A stretch of 64,000 bases of DNA from Chrysemys picta bellii (Eukaryota > Chordata > Testudines > Emydidae). The stretch spans positions 2,790,001 to 2,854,000 of the forward strand of contig NC_088798.1 of NCBI RefSeq assembly GCF_011386835.1, written 5' to 3'. The position numbers were made by a program, and so were the translations under genes. This document shows positions 1-15,219 of the stretch, piece after piece. The notes beneath the pieces are model-generated. The model was not told where the DNA came from. It made no database searches and saw nothing but the letters and a program-made list of their open reading frames with translations. Numbering within the stretch: position 1 is the stretch's first letter; each line of letters begins with the position of its first letter.

Positions 1-339
1 CAGTATGCAAGGTGTCAGCAAATCACTAGTACTAAAAACATATGAAACCAAACAGGAAGATGAATACAGAACACAAAATAACCCCCTGTTGGAAAAACAT
101 CTCATTTGAGCTCTAAACATATTGTAAACAGTATTTTGTTGTATTTCTCCAGAGAAGTTACATGTAAAGAACCAGTAGAGATGTCTGAGAAATGGAACCA
201 TTAAGACAACTTCAATGAATGAATCACCAACGCTCCGTTTTTTTCACAAAATAAGCGCAGAGGGGCGGAGCTCCACGGACAGCCCGCCAATCCGCCCCCT
301 TCTACAGCCTATTGCACTGGCCGGCTTAAAGCCCGGCTT

Positions 340-423
340 TTACCCTCGGAACCAGGATCTCTGGGAGCAAACCCAGCCCAGGGACCAGGGATACAGGGCA
401 CGATGCGCAGTGCATTATGGGTA
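340..423 (-). promoter_or_regulatory. Duplicated snRNA-type distal promoter with SPH/ZNF143 site
   Basis: On the minus strand, bases 406-423 fit the SPH (Staf/ZNF143) consensus YWCCCRNMATSCMYYRCR at every position. The flanking stretch 347-390 is clearly similar to 1987-2030 upstream of the U5 gene: both contain tcggaacc, then gggagcaaa, then gaccaggga in the same order and spacing. This is therefore a second copy of the U5 distal promoter. No ATGCAAAT octamer is visible beside it, and no U5 body or convincing PSE is found about 200 bp downstream on the minus strand (around 1-215). It may serve a diverged or lost snRNA, or another transcript, because ZNF143 sites work in both orientations. 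Confidence 0.6.
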
Positions 424-1712
424 GGCATCTGTAAGTCTGAGAGCGCAGGGGAGCCCGGGCCTCTGAGCAGCGCCTGCATTGGTTACCCGGGGCTGGGCTT
501 CGCTCGCCTGCAGCCACCGCGCCCCTCATTAACCCACCAGCGGAGACCCGGGGTGGAGCTGGGGAGCACCGACAATACGCGCCCGAGTGCAATCCTCCCG
601 CGTCAGAGGAAAGCCCTGTAGGGGTGCAAACTGGTATTGCACCCGGCTGCTTCGTCTGTTCAAACACTTCATCTCAGGCTTCGCTCCCTACAGGCTTCAG
701 CTTCCTGAGGCAAAAAGAGACCCCTAAGAAAAAGCGACTTCATTCTAACTTCCCCATAAAAAAAGTTAACACAGAACTCAGCCAATATTGATTATAGAAA
801 ATTATAATAAAAAAGATTTAGCATGTGTTACATCCTTTCTAATACATTTCATCTTTTTTTTTGTACATACCAGGGAACAATTTTACGAAAACAAAGCTGG
901 AAAAAAACAATAAGAAACTCAGAAACTATGTTTGCGCCACAGCTCAGAGAGCCGAGAATTTCTCAACAAAAAACACTTTAACAAAAAAAAAAGCAACATA
1001 TTTTATACTCTATGACGAAAAACCAGGGTAGCACAATAAATGTGCCTCCAAAAACACCACCAGGGCTAAAGCACTCCGCTTTGAATTCAGGGTGACCCGA
1101 ATAAATCTGCCACAAATAATCAGAAGGAAGTTAGGACCTAAAAAGGAACAGCAGCGGTTATTTGAACAGGACTGCTTCCGTTTTACATCTTTTCAGCTAC
1201 AAATCGGAGTTACAAACCTAAAATGATGAATGAATTACCACAAATATAGAAAAACATGGGGGGAAATGCCACTAGTTGCAAGCAAATTCTTTGGTTTACA
1301 TCATTTAGAACAACCATACACAGTACTACGGGTGCTTTCTTTTCTATCATAAAATATTAACATAGAAAATCTGTAGATCAAGGTAGAGAGTGTGCGTAAA
1401 AAAAAACCACGATTGGGGATTAGTTAATGTCCTGAATCCTTAATCTGAAAATTAACGAACACAGGAAAGAAGAAACAACACGTAAAGAACTGTCAGAAAA
1501 AGCTTTCATAAAAAAACACCTTACAGATGTTGTCTGGGAAAGCAAATAGAAACTAAAAAAGATTACGCTGTACCTAACAGCAGAGAAAACAAAAACAACC
1601 TCTTAATTTCCTAGAAGTGTCACTAAGACTCTCAAACTGTTCACGCATTCACATAGTACAACAATGTTGACTTAATTAACAATCTAAATTTCAAGTTCCT
1701 TTCAATAAATTG
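424..1712. other. Intergenic, AT-rich from about 720; no gene recognised
   Basis: Bases 430-660 are GC-rich with small CpG clusters. A nested inverted repeat lies at 615-694: the inner arms 622-629 and 637-644 pair perfectly over 8 bp, and the outer arms 615-623 and 686-694 pair over 9 bp. From about 720 to 1712 the sequence is AT-rich with many A runs and only short open frames. I see no exon, tRNA or known repeat in it. Confidence 0.5.
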
Positions 1713-1728
1713 TTCTATTTTTCACAAC
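1713..1728 (-). terminator. snRNA 3' box of the U5 gene
   Basis: Read on the minus strand, this stretch begins GTTGTGAAAAATAGAA and lies 7 bases after the terminal stem-loop of the U5 RNA. It fits the vertebrate 3' box (GTTT N0-3 AAA R NN AGA) with small deviations. The Integrator complex uses this element to form 3' ends of Pol II snRNAs. Confidence 0.7.
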
Positions 1729-1734
1729 AAAAGG

Positions 1735-1851
1735 TAGCTTCACCGAAATGAAGCCTCAAAAAATTGGGTAGAAACTCATAAATGTTCCTCTCCACGGAAA
1801 TCTTTAGTAAAAGGCGAAAGATTTATACGATCTGAAGAGAAACCAGAGTAT
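1735..1851 (-). ncRNA. RNU5: U5 spliceosomal snRNA
   Basis: U5 snRNA is the core RNA of the U5 snRNP. Its loop I contacts exon ends during both steps of splicing. On the minus strand the RNA starts ATACTCTGGTTTCTCTTCAG at 1851. It contains the invariant loop I GCCTTTTAC, the Sm site AATTTTTTG, and a 3' stem-loop with six-base arms at 1749-1754 and 1737-1742. The length of about 117 nt matches vertebrate U5. All parts look intact, and a PSE, DSE and 3' box are correctly placed, so it is likely a functional Pol II gene and not a retropseudogene. Human 1p34.1 also carries U5 genes (RNU5D/RNU5F, recalled) near RPS8, so this copy is probably in conserved synteny. The exact 3' end is estimated from the stem. 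Confidence 0.95.
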
Positions 1852-1891
1852 ACAGACTACGCTGCAGAAGCCGGGTGGGAGCAACAGCGTG

Positions 1892-1911
1892 TTCATCTCA
1901 CCTCAGGGTGA
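1892..1911 (-). promoter_or_regulatory. Proximal sequence element (PSE) of U5
   Basis: The minus strand reads TCACCCTGAGGTGAGATGAA, close to the vertebrate PSE core TNACCNTNANT. It lies at -41 to -60 relative to the U5 start at 1851, the standard PSE position bound by SNAPc. No TATA box follows, consistent with Pol II rather than Pol III transcription. Confidence 0.8.
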
Positions 1912-2047
1912 CTACACTCACTGCCCGCTAAAGCTCTCGCTTTTACAGGAAATGTAATTGAACCGGTTTACATCCCGAGTTGGAGCATCGGAACCGGAGA
2001 CATTGGGAGCAAAACCAGCCCCTTGACCAGGGACTCGCTTCGCTGCG

Positions 2048-2072
2048 CGCAAGGCACTGTGGGTATGCAAAT
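2048..2072 (-). promoter_or_regulatory. Distal sequence element of U5: octamer plus SPH site
   Basis: The minus strand carries ATTTGCAT (2065-2072), the POU2F1/Oct-1 octamer. It is followed immediately by an SPH/ZNF143 motif (2048-2065) that fits its consensus. They lie at about -197 to -221 from the U5 start, the usual DSE distance in vertebrate snRNA genes. Confidence 0.85.
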
Positions 2073-3027
2073 GAGATTCTCCAGCCCATCCTCGCTCAGG
2101 GCTGCCGCTGCTCGTTCCCCAGCTGGGCGGAGACGGGGATGCGGCGGGGGCTGGGGAAGCTGCTCTCCTGGGACAGTCCCGCTGACGCCCAGGCGCATAG
2201 AGGACGGAGCCCGGCCGAGAAGCCAGAGGGCAATTGGCCCACGGCTAAAACCCAGAGCAATCGCACACGCCTTGCAAAGTAACAGGAGCCGGGATCTCGG
2301 ACATGCGAGTCTATCCCCCAGCCGGGTGCGACCCCGCGTTGTACCTGCTGCTTGGTCGGCCTCAGATCCTTGGGGTTCGCTGCGCTGCAGCTCACCTGAT
2401 ACACGGGAACAGCTTCAAAGGGCGCTGCCTGCCTGTGCACTCAGCCTCGTTCGGCAGGTAACAAAAGGGATCAAGGGGCCTTCCAGTTTCTGCAGTGGGT
2501 GACAACACCTGCCCTTCTGCACTGACAAGACACTGACGCGAGACAAGGCGGGGAGGTAATTCTTGTGTTGGACCAACTTCTGGTGGGGAGAGAGAGAAGC
2601 ACAATGCAAGCTGCACTCTTTCCCCAGCAGAAGGTGGGGGCCACCTTGTCTCTCTGATATCCTGGATTCCTGGGACTGGACCTGGCTACAACTATACTGC
2701 CTGCGAGAATCTGAAGTGTTACTTAAATCAGGTTACGAAGTGCCAGACCCCACCAGGGCTGGTGCTTTCTTTGCTGCTCAGCCGTTTGGTAACTAACCTA
2801 CAGCTAGAATTGTTGATGACAGTGTGTGTTTCCAGGCCTAGGGAGAATTTGAATGGGGTTGGAAGATCGCAGCTCCATTTCTCCCAATAAATACAGGACA
2901 ATCAAAGATTAGGAGCTAATATGGAAACGCTAAAGGCCAGATGCTTAATTCGTGATTTCTTTTGACATCAAAAGGATATGACATCAGCTCCATATAAACT
3001 GAGGCCAGGACATGCCTTTCAGGACAC
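2073..3027. other. Intergenic with fragments of an interspersed repeat
   Basis: No gene is recognised. Around 2550-2710 there are pieces of an interspersed repeat also seen at 41500-41650 and 52895-53030. Its marks are a stretch about a ttggaccaacttctggt block and a later 'ccttgtctctctgatatcctgg' type block with cctgggac. The two pieces here lie in opposite orientations relative to the other copies, so this copy is rearranged. The rest is unremarkable. Confidence 0.45.
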
Positions 3028-3450
3028 AGAATCATAGAATATCAGGGTTGGAAGGGACCTCAGGTGGTCATCTAGTCCACCCCCCTGCTCAAAGCAGGAC
3101 CAATTCCCAACTAAATCATCCCAGCCAGGGCTTTGTCAAGCCTGACCTTAAAAACCTCTAAGGATGGAGATTCCACCACCTCCCTAGGGAACCCATTCCA
3201 GTGCTTCACCACCCTCCTAGTGAAATAGTGTTTCCTAATATCCAACCTAAACCTCCCCCACCGCAACGTGAGACCATTACTCCTTGTTCTGTCATCTGCT
3301 ACCACTGAGAACAGCCGAGCTCCATCCTCTTTGGAACCCCCCTTCAGGTAGTTGAAAGCAGCTATCAAATCCCCCCTCATTCTTCTCTTCTGCAGACTAA
3401 ACAAGCTCAGTTCCCTCAGCCTATTTCACTCTATTCTACAACCCAGGTCA
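3028..3450 (-). mobile_element. CR1 LINE, 3' end fragment
   Basis: CR1 is a non-LTR retrotransposon abundant in turtles, crocodilians and birds. The plus strand begins with the hallmark reverse-complement CR1 3' end (agaatcatagaat...ggttggaagggacct). The minus-strand frame 3404-3111 encodes the conserved C-terminus of the ORF2 reverse transcriptase (motif [11 protein letters not shown], then HYFTRR and a WN motif). The 5' part is missing, as in most CR1 copies. Confidence 0.9.
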
Positions 3451-3689
3451 CACAGGCCTCTTTGCCACTATCATACGAGCCTCTCATGCGAAGTGCTAGA
3501 TCAGAAAAGAGGGGGGACTATAAAGAACATTTCACCTTCCATTTGTTTAAAAGCAACACAGAACCTGATGAAGCCGTGACTCTTCAGACAGAATGCTGCC
3601 ACTTGCTCAGCCTTCACTTCCTGAGAAAGGGCCATATACAGACTTGGAGCCGTGGGGTAGGGCTCTGGGGGCTATTTAAAGGGCCAGGG

Positions 3690-4490
3690 CGGTAGAAGCA
3701 GGGGAGCCCCAGGCCCTTTAAATAGCCCCCAGAGCCCTGAGGTAGTGGGCGGCTCCGGCAGCTATTTAAAGGGCTGGGGCGGTAGAAGCAGGGGAGCTCC
3801 TGCCCTGCCCGCACCAGCCCCACACCCCCTGCCCTGCCTGCAGCCAACCCCTGCTGCACCCCCTGCCCGCAGCCAGCCCGTCTCCAGCCAGCCCCGAACC
3901 CCCTGCCCTGCCCGCAGCCAGCCCGTCTCCAGTCATCCCCGCAACCCCTGCCCTGCCCGCAGTCAGCCCGTCTCCAGCCAGCCCTGCACCCCCTGCCCTG
4001 CCCGCAGCCAGCCCCTGCTGCACCCCCTGCCCACACTAGCCCCGCCCCCCTGGCCGCACCAGCCCCACACCCCGCACTCCCTGCCCTGCCCGCAGCCAGC
4101 CCATCTCCAGCCAGCCCCGCACCCCCTGCCCGGACCAGCTCCACACCCCCTGCCCTGCCCGCAGCTAGCCCATCTCCAGCCAGCCCCACACCCCCTGCCC
4201 TGCCCGCAGCCAGCCCGTCTGCAGCCAGCCCCGCACCCCCTGCCCTGCCCGCAGCCAGACCCTACCTCCATTCAGCCCCTGCCCTGCCTCCAGCCAGCAA
4301 TATACGTAATCTATAATTTTGTTTTTATGTATATAGTTATGGAAAGTAAATAATACATGGAAGAAATGAAAGGTTTTTTTTTTAACGTGTTGTTTTCTTT
4401 TAAACACGGGAACAGACCCGCTCTGGGGCCCCGCCGAAAATGTTTGAATTGGGACCTGCACTTCCTAAAGCCGGCCCTGCTTCGAGATTA
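3690..4490. repeat. C-rich irregular tandem repeat within an interspersed element
   Basis: Two related blocks with 'ctatttaaagggc' and 'ggtagaagcaggggag' at 3670-3800 lead into about 500 bp (3800-4290) of irregular repeats of CCCTGCCCTGCCCGCAGCCAG type with variants. The array produces long proline/alanine-rich frames on one strand and glycine-rich frames on the other, which are not genes. The block ends in an AT-rich stretch and then a CCGGCCCTGC end (4470-4480). That end resembles one end of the element at 55279-55446, so the array is probably an expanded internal part of a transposon-like element. Confidence 0.6.
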
Positions 4491-4821
4491 GAACCTGTTC
4501 TGGCTGTTACTGCTGTTAGCGTCTGGGGCTGTCAACCGTCCCTGTGAGATTTTTGCTCGTGGAGGGAGTGTGGCAGGCTATTAGCAGGAGTGTCCCTGGG
4601 GTGTGTAAAGATATTCCTGAGGCGGGACTGTTCCTGGGGCACGTCACAGGGTTGCTACCGAGGCCTGGAGGGCAATGTTTGTGCATGGGGCTGTTCTCGC
4701 TGCCTGGGGGGAGCCAGGCCTGGTCCAGGGGCTGTTCCCAAGGCTGAGATGGAGCTGGACAGTCCCTGCAGCAGTCCCTAGGGGAAGGGGCTCTTCTGGA
4801 GTCCGGGCTGTTCCCAGGGCC

Positions 4822-5405
4822 TAGGTGCGGGGGGGTCTGTCCAAGGGGCAGTTATCGGAGGGGGGGCTGTTCCCGGGGCGCGGGGGGGTCTGTCCAAGGG
4901 GCAGTTATTGGGGGGGCTGTTCCCGGGGCGCGCGGGGGGGTCTGTCCAAGGGGCAGTTATTGGGGGGGCTGTTCCCGGGGCGCGCGGGGGGGTCTGTCCA
5001 AGGGGCAGTTATCGGAGGGGGGGCGCGCGGGGGGGTCTGTCCAAGGGGCAGTTATTGGGGGGGCTGTTCCCGGGGTGCGCGGGGGGGGTCTGTCCAAAGG
5101 GCAGTTATTGGGGGGGCTGTTCCCAGGGTGCGCGGGGGGTCTGTCCAAGGGGCAGTTATTGGGGGGGCTGTTCCCGGGGTGCGCGGGGGGGGGTCTGTCC
5201 AAGGGGCAGTTATTGGGGGGCTGTTCCCGGGGTGCGCGGGGGGGGTCTGTCCAAGGGGCAGTTATTGGGGGGGGGGCTGTTCCCGGGGTGCGCGGGGGGG
5301 TCTGTCTATGGGGCAGTCATTAGAGATGGGGGGGCTGTTCCCGGGGCGCGCGGGGGGGTCTATCTATGGGGCAGTCATTGGAGATGGGGGGGCTGTTCCC
5401 GGGGC
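4822..5405. repeat. G-rich minisatellite, about 12 units of ~53 bp
   Basis: Each unit contains tctgtccaaggggcagttat, then a G run, then ggctgttcccgggg, then a GC/G run. The tctgtcc-type landmark occurs at 4836, 4889, 4941, 4993, 5035, 5089, 5140, 5194, 5246, 5301 and, as the variant tctatct, at 5359. The period is 51-58 bp with one short 42-bp unit. The last three units carry a different variant (ctatggggcagtcatt). The G-runs on the plus strand suit G-quadruplex formation. Overlapping long frames here are by-products of the repeat. Confidence 0.95.
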
Positions 5406-5539
5406 CCGGGACGGAGCCGTGCCCCGCACTGTGGGCAAGGGGCGGGTCTGGATCCGAGGGTCACGCCCTGGCCCGAGGCGACAGGGGAGCTCGGCGGGTC
5501 CATCCCCCGGGCCTGGGGGGGGGGGGGTCTGTGCCCAGG

Positions 5540-5777
5540 GAGCGCGGCCCGCCCACCACGTGGGTCGTGCCCGGGGCCTAGGAGAGGGGCGGGAACTAAC
5601 CGCTCCCAGCAACTCCCCCCCCGGAACCTACGCAGTCCCCAGGCCAGCGCGTCAGCGTCACGTGCGCAGGTCGCCGGGGGATGTCGTCAGTCAGCGGCCC
5701 CCTCGGGCTCGGCGGCATGACGTCCCCGTCTCGCGAGAGCTCGGCCCCACAAACCGCCCCGTGAGCCTTTGCGGCCC
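5540..5777 (+). promoter_or_regulatory. RPS8 promoter in CpG island
   Basis: This is the 5' part of a CpG-rich block that runs to about 6150. It has CACGTG E-boxes (MYC/USF type) at 5557-5562 and 5659-5664. A perfect palindromic TCTCGCGAGA motif lies at 5729-5738, about 40 bp before the likely start site. That motif is known from many ribosomal-protein and housekeeping promoters. No TATA box is seen. The likely transcription start is C5778 within a pyrimidine tract CTCTTT, a 5'-TOP start typical of mTOR-regulated ribosomal protein mRNAs. Confidence 0.75.
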
Positions 5778-5802
5778 CTCTTTGCAGCCGGCGCCGCTCG
5801 GG

Positions 5803-11506
<5,704 letters not shown>

Positions 11507-11532
11507 ATGTACGATATGCAACTAAAAGACCG

Positions 11533-11538
11533 AATAAA
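11533..11538 (+). terminator. RPS8 polyadenylation signal
   Basis: A perfect AATAAA lies 27 bases after the stop codon. This agrees with the very short 3' UTR of mammalian RPS8 mRNA. Confidence 0.9.
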
Positions 11539-11544
11539 AACCCC

Positions 11545-12762
11545 CGAGTCTTGTTATAAAAGGGTAGTGTGCTTATTTGTGTGTGGAGTAAGGCAGGGCT
11601 TGGGAAGCTCCTTTCTCCTGCAGAGACTTGAAAGCAAAGAGGCTATAATCAGGATTTGCTGCTCGCTCCATGCTTTCAGCCCTAGGAAAGCGCTGAACCT
11701 GCACGCCCCAGTGCTAAGATAGGACCTAGCAGGAAATGTGTAGGAGTGACTTAATGAGGCAAACACAAGTGTGGAGAAAGGGGGGTTGTTAGTGGCTTGG
11801 TTTGTGCAGCAGCTTGTAGTCTGCACCATTGGTGCAGTTCTAGCTGTTCTAGATCTAGAACTTCCATTGCCGATGTAAAGGGGTGTTTGCTGTAAATGGG
11901 GATTCCTAGACTGGAGGAGACCTGTGGTCTATCTAGTCTTTTCTGTCTCCTGTACTTGATTCATTACAGGAGGTGTTAATAACCTGTAGCTGCTAACCCA
12001 ATACGGCACCAATGGGGTCTTTTTACTGGGTGCTGGGAAAATCTCGATTTGGAAACATTGCCCATTTTGGACACTGGTTCCGATCTGTACATTGATTTAC
12101 ATTTTGTACAGAGAGCTTTGGCTAATAGGGTTTACTTAAGAGAGACCGGCTGACTTGTTTTCCTTTCAGACGTCCGTTTGTGGAACAGCGTAGACACTGC
12201 AACATGAGAACTGATAGCCAGGCTATCTTTTTTTCCTCTACCCCCATCACTGTGTTATCTGGACACTGTAACTTCTATTGTAGCAGGTACTGTGTGCTAT
12301 TAACTCACAAATGTAACTTTTAAAATCTTACTACGCTATTTCAGTCAATATTCTGCAGCTGAGTGCTCTGGAGTGCTCCTCCAAACGCCACACACCCAGT
12401 ACTTATTTTGAACTAGTTGGACATTTAACCCACATTTACGGTTTCCTGCTTGATTGAGAAGTTACTCTACAATTTCAGTTGTTTCTGTTTCAAGTTAGCC
12501 ATTGGTTAGAACTGGTGCTGCACTGCCAAGTGGCTGGTTGGTCTTCTCCTTGACCTCCTGAGTCTCATTGCAGTGCAAGATGAACTCCCTTCTAGCAGAA
12601 GGGCCAGGCTATTTCAGTGGTCTGTCTCTTTCGATGGTTGGGTACAAACTTCCCTTTCTCTTCACCTACCATCCAGTGGAGAGGAGGTTGCTGTCGATTG
12701 TGCCTCTGAGGTGCCAGACCCTGGACATGGGTGAACAAAATTATTTTCCAACGTACAAATGG
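11545..12762. other. Intergenic; nothing recognised
   Basis: No exon, RNA gene or clear repeat was recognised in this stretch between the end of RPS8 and the first CR1 element. Open frames are short and show no family resemblance. Confidence 0.4.
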
Positions 12763-14140
12763 CTGTACTGGGTCAGGCCAATGGTCCATCTAGCCCAGTA
12801 GCCTGTCTTCTGACAGAGGCTGATGCCAGATGATTCAGAGGGAATGAACAGAACAGAGCAATTTCAAGTGACCATCCCCCTGTCATCCAATCCCATTTCA
12901 GGCAGTTGGAGGCTTAGGGATACCTGGAAACTTAGGGACACCCAGAGCATGGGGTGGCATCCCTGACCTCATGGCTAGTAGCCATTGAGGGACCTATCTG
13001 TGACCTTACCTAATTCTTTTTTAAATCTGGTTATACTTTTAGCCTTCACAACATCCCCAGGCAATGACTTCCACAAGCTTGACTGTGTTGTGTGAAGAAG
13101 TACTTCTTTATGTGTGTGCTGCCTATTCATTTCATTGGTGACCCTTGGTTCTTGTGTTATGTGAAGGGGTAAATAACACATGGCGTAGAGAAAGTGATTT
13201 TATAGACCTCTATCGTATCCTTCCTTAGCTGTCTCTTTTCTAAACTTAACAGGTCCAGCCTTTAATCTCTCCTTGTATGGAAACTGTTCCTACCCCAGGC
13301 ACTTGCGTTGCCCTTCTCTACCTGTTTCAGTTCTAATATATCTTTTCGGATATCGGTTATCAGAACTGCACAAAGTATCCAAGGCTTGGGCGTACCATGG
13401 ATTTATATAATGGGATTACAATATTTTCCTTTCCTAGTGGTTCCTAACATAGTTAGCTTTTTTCACTGCCGCTGCACATTGAGTGGATGTTTTCAGAGAC
13501 ATATACAACATGACTTGTCGATATCCACACATGATCTCTTTCTTGAGTGGAAATAGCTAATTTAGGCCACATCGTTTTGATGTACCCTGTTTCCCCGAAA
13601 ATAAGACATCCTCCGAAAATAAGGCCTACTTACAGTTTTGCCTCTCGTTGTAATATAAGGCATCCCCCCGATAATAAGACCTCCCCGATAATAAGGCATC
13701 CACCGATAATAAGGCATTTTTCATTTCTGAAAAATAAGACATCCCCTGAAAATAAGACCTAGCGCATCTTTGGGAGCAAAAATTAATATAAGACACTGTC
13801 TTATTTTCGGGGAAACAGGGTATACTTGGGATATTTTCCAATGTGCATTACTTTGCACTTACCACATTGAATTCCATCTGTCATTTTGTTATCTAGTCTC
13901 CGAGTTTAGTGAGACTGCTTTGTAATTCTTTGCAGTCAGCTTTCGACGTAACCGTCTTGAGTAATTTTGTATTGTCTGCAAATTTTGCCACCTCGGAGTT
14001 CACCCCCTTTTCCAGATCACTTGTCAGTATGTTGGACAGCACTGGTCCCAGTACAGATCCTCGGGGGACCCCGGTGTCACTTCTCCATTGTGAAAAGATG
14101 CACCCCTGCCTATTGGTTTTCATTCCCTAATAGGGTCATT
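12763..14140 (-). mobile_element. CR1 LINE fragment, interrupted by a MITE
   Basis: The plus strand begins tggctgtactgggtcaggcc and continues with CR1 ORF2 and 3' sequence in reverse. After an insertion at 13585-13820 the same CR1 resumes (attactttgcacttaccac...ctgcaaattttgccacctc...gatcctcgggggacccc). The minus frame around 13893-14123 shows a reverse-transcriptase piece with GSVLGPVL followed by an FADNTKL motif. That is a mutated FADDTKL, so the catalytic YADD-type aspartate is lost in this fragment. Confidence 0.88.
13583..13822. mobile_element. MITE with TA target-site duplication, inside CR1
   Basis: The element 13585-13820 has perfect 24-bp terminal inverted repeats starting CCCTGTTTCCCCGAAAATAA. 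It is flanked by TA at 13583-13584 and 13821-13822, the Tc1/mariner-type duplication. It encodes nothing. Its interior consists of several near-copies of the terminal motif (gaaaataagac, gataataaggc) in tandem. It splits a CR1, so it is younger than that CR1. The family name is not known to me. Confidence 0.85.
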
Positions 14141-15120
14141 TCAGCTGAAGGAAAAAACGAGTCACAAGATTCCCATCTGCATCAAACTAAACAAGTCTTC
14201 TGCTTGAGCGTGTTTGTCTAGGTCTCCTGTAGGTTATCAGGTTGGAAATGCAACTCAGCCTTTGAATCTAAGAAAGGTGCAGACTTCTTTGATGCATAAC
14301 TAGAATTCACCCAACGAGTGTTTTGTTCTATGCAAGTCTGTTCCTTTCTCCTTATTTCTTGGGTTTGCTCTTCTGTCCTAGCAAGGTGACCACCACCTTC
14401 TTGGTGGTGAGCTATTCCATCCACTAGGGGGCAGTGGAGAAGGCGCACAACTGGTGTCAAATGTCTGGGCTGCATAAAGCTTTTATTTAGCCCATGTGCC
14501 AGATTTCACAGCCCCCGTGGCTAAAGAGAAGCTACTAAACCAGTGTAGCCTGTTTGTATTGTTTTCCTGCTTGCAGACAACCTGAAATAGCTCTAAGACG
14601 GGCTCTGGCTTTATTCCTCACAAGGAGGTATTCTGCCTTTATGCTTCAGTGTGATACCGGACATCGCAGATCTTCATATAATTCCCCCGTGTTAGTTGTG
14701 CGGCTAGTTACAGTAACGTGTGTACACAGAGGGAATAACTGCATGTGAAAATGGCCGTATAAACAGTTGCTGGTGTCACTTTCCTATTTTTTACCTATAA
14801 AGTATAACCATGCTCTTGGTCTTTGTACAAACCTCTGTTAGCACTGGGAGCACCCCATAGCAGGGAGCACTTGCATCCTTAATGTTTGCTAAACCCTGAA
14901 GGTCACGATTGCAAATGTAGCTCGGCCATCCACAAAATGAGAAGTAATACTGTTAACCAGGAGGGAGCAGACAGTCACGAGCGTGGCTGAGCTGTTCTAA
15001 CAGAGGATGCACAGAGAGCTTGTAGAGGGAACTGCCGGCAGTGAGAAGAGTGTCCTCAAATCCAGTCTGAAATAGTGTCAGAGAAGAATTGAGTAACCAC
15101 TTGCATACACTCAAGAAATT
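14141..15120. other. Intergenic; nothing recognised
   Basis: No exon or RNA gene was recognised. The stretch has short open frames only and no family-level similarity that I can name. Confidence 0.35.
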
Positions 15121-15219
15121 AGGGCTTGTCTACATGGGGAAATAACCTAGAAAAGCTATTGCCCTTTAAATTCACACCCCAGCTTGTTTTTCAGTAGCTT
15201 CCCTGTGTAGACAAGCCCT
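15121..15219. mobile_element. 99-bp MITE with inverted-repeat ends
   Basis: The left end AGGGCTTGTCTACATGGGGAA and the right end TTCCCTGTGTAGACAAGCCCT are inverted repeats with one or two mismatches over about 20 bp. The 60-bp interior is non-coding. The structure suggests a short non-autonomous DNA transposon, possibly hAT-like. No clear target-site duplication is seen. Confidence 0.75.

Noticed and set aside
60..210. Possible second U5 or other snRNA body downstream of the duplicated promoter
   Set aside because: Only weak resemblance to the U5 5' end (ctggttctt); no loop I, Sm site or 3' stem-loop could be found.
631..641. Eleven bases shared with the U2 snRNA 3' hairpin (ctggtattgca)
   Set aside because: No other U2 sequence nearby; a match of this length is expected by chance.
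3745..4353. Long proline/alanine-rich open frame and its glycine-rich antisense partners
   Set aside because: They arise from the C-rich tandem repeat; no start context, splice sites or domain, and several frames are open at once.
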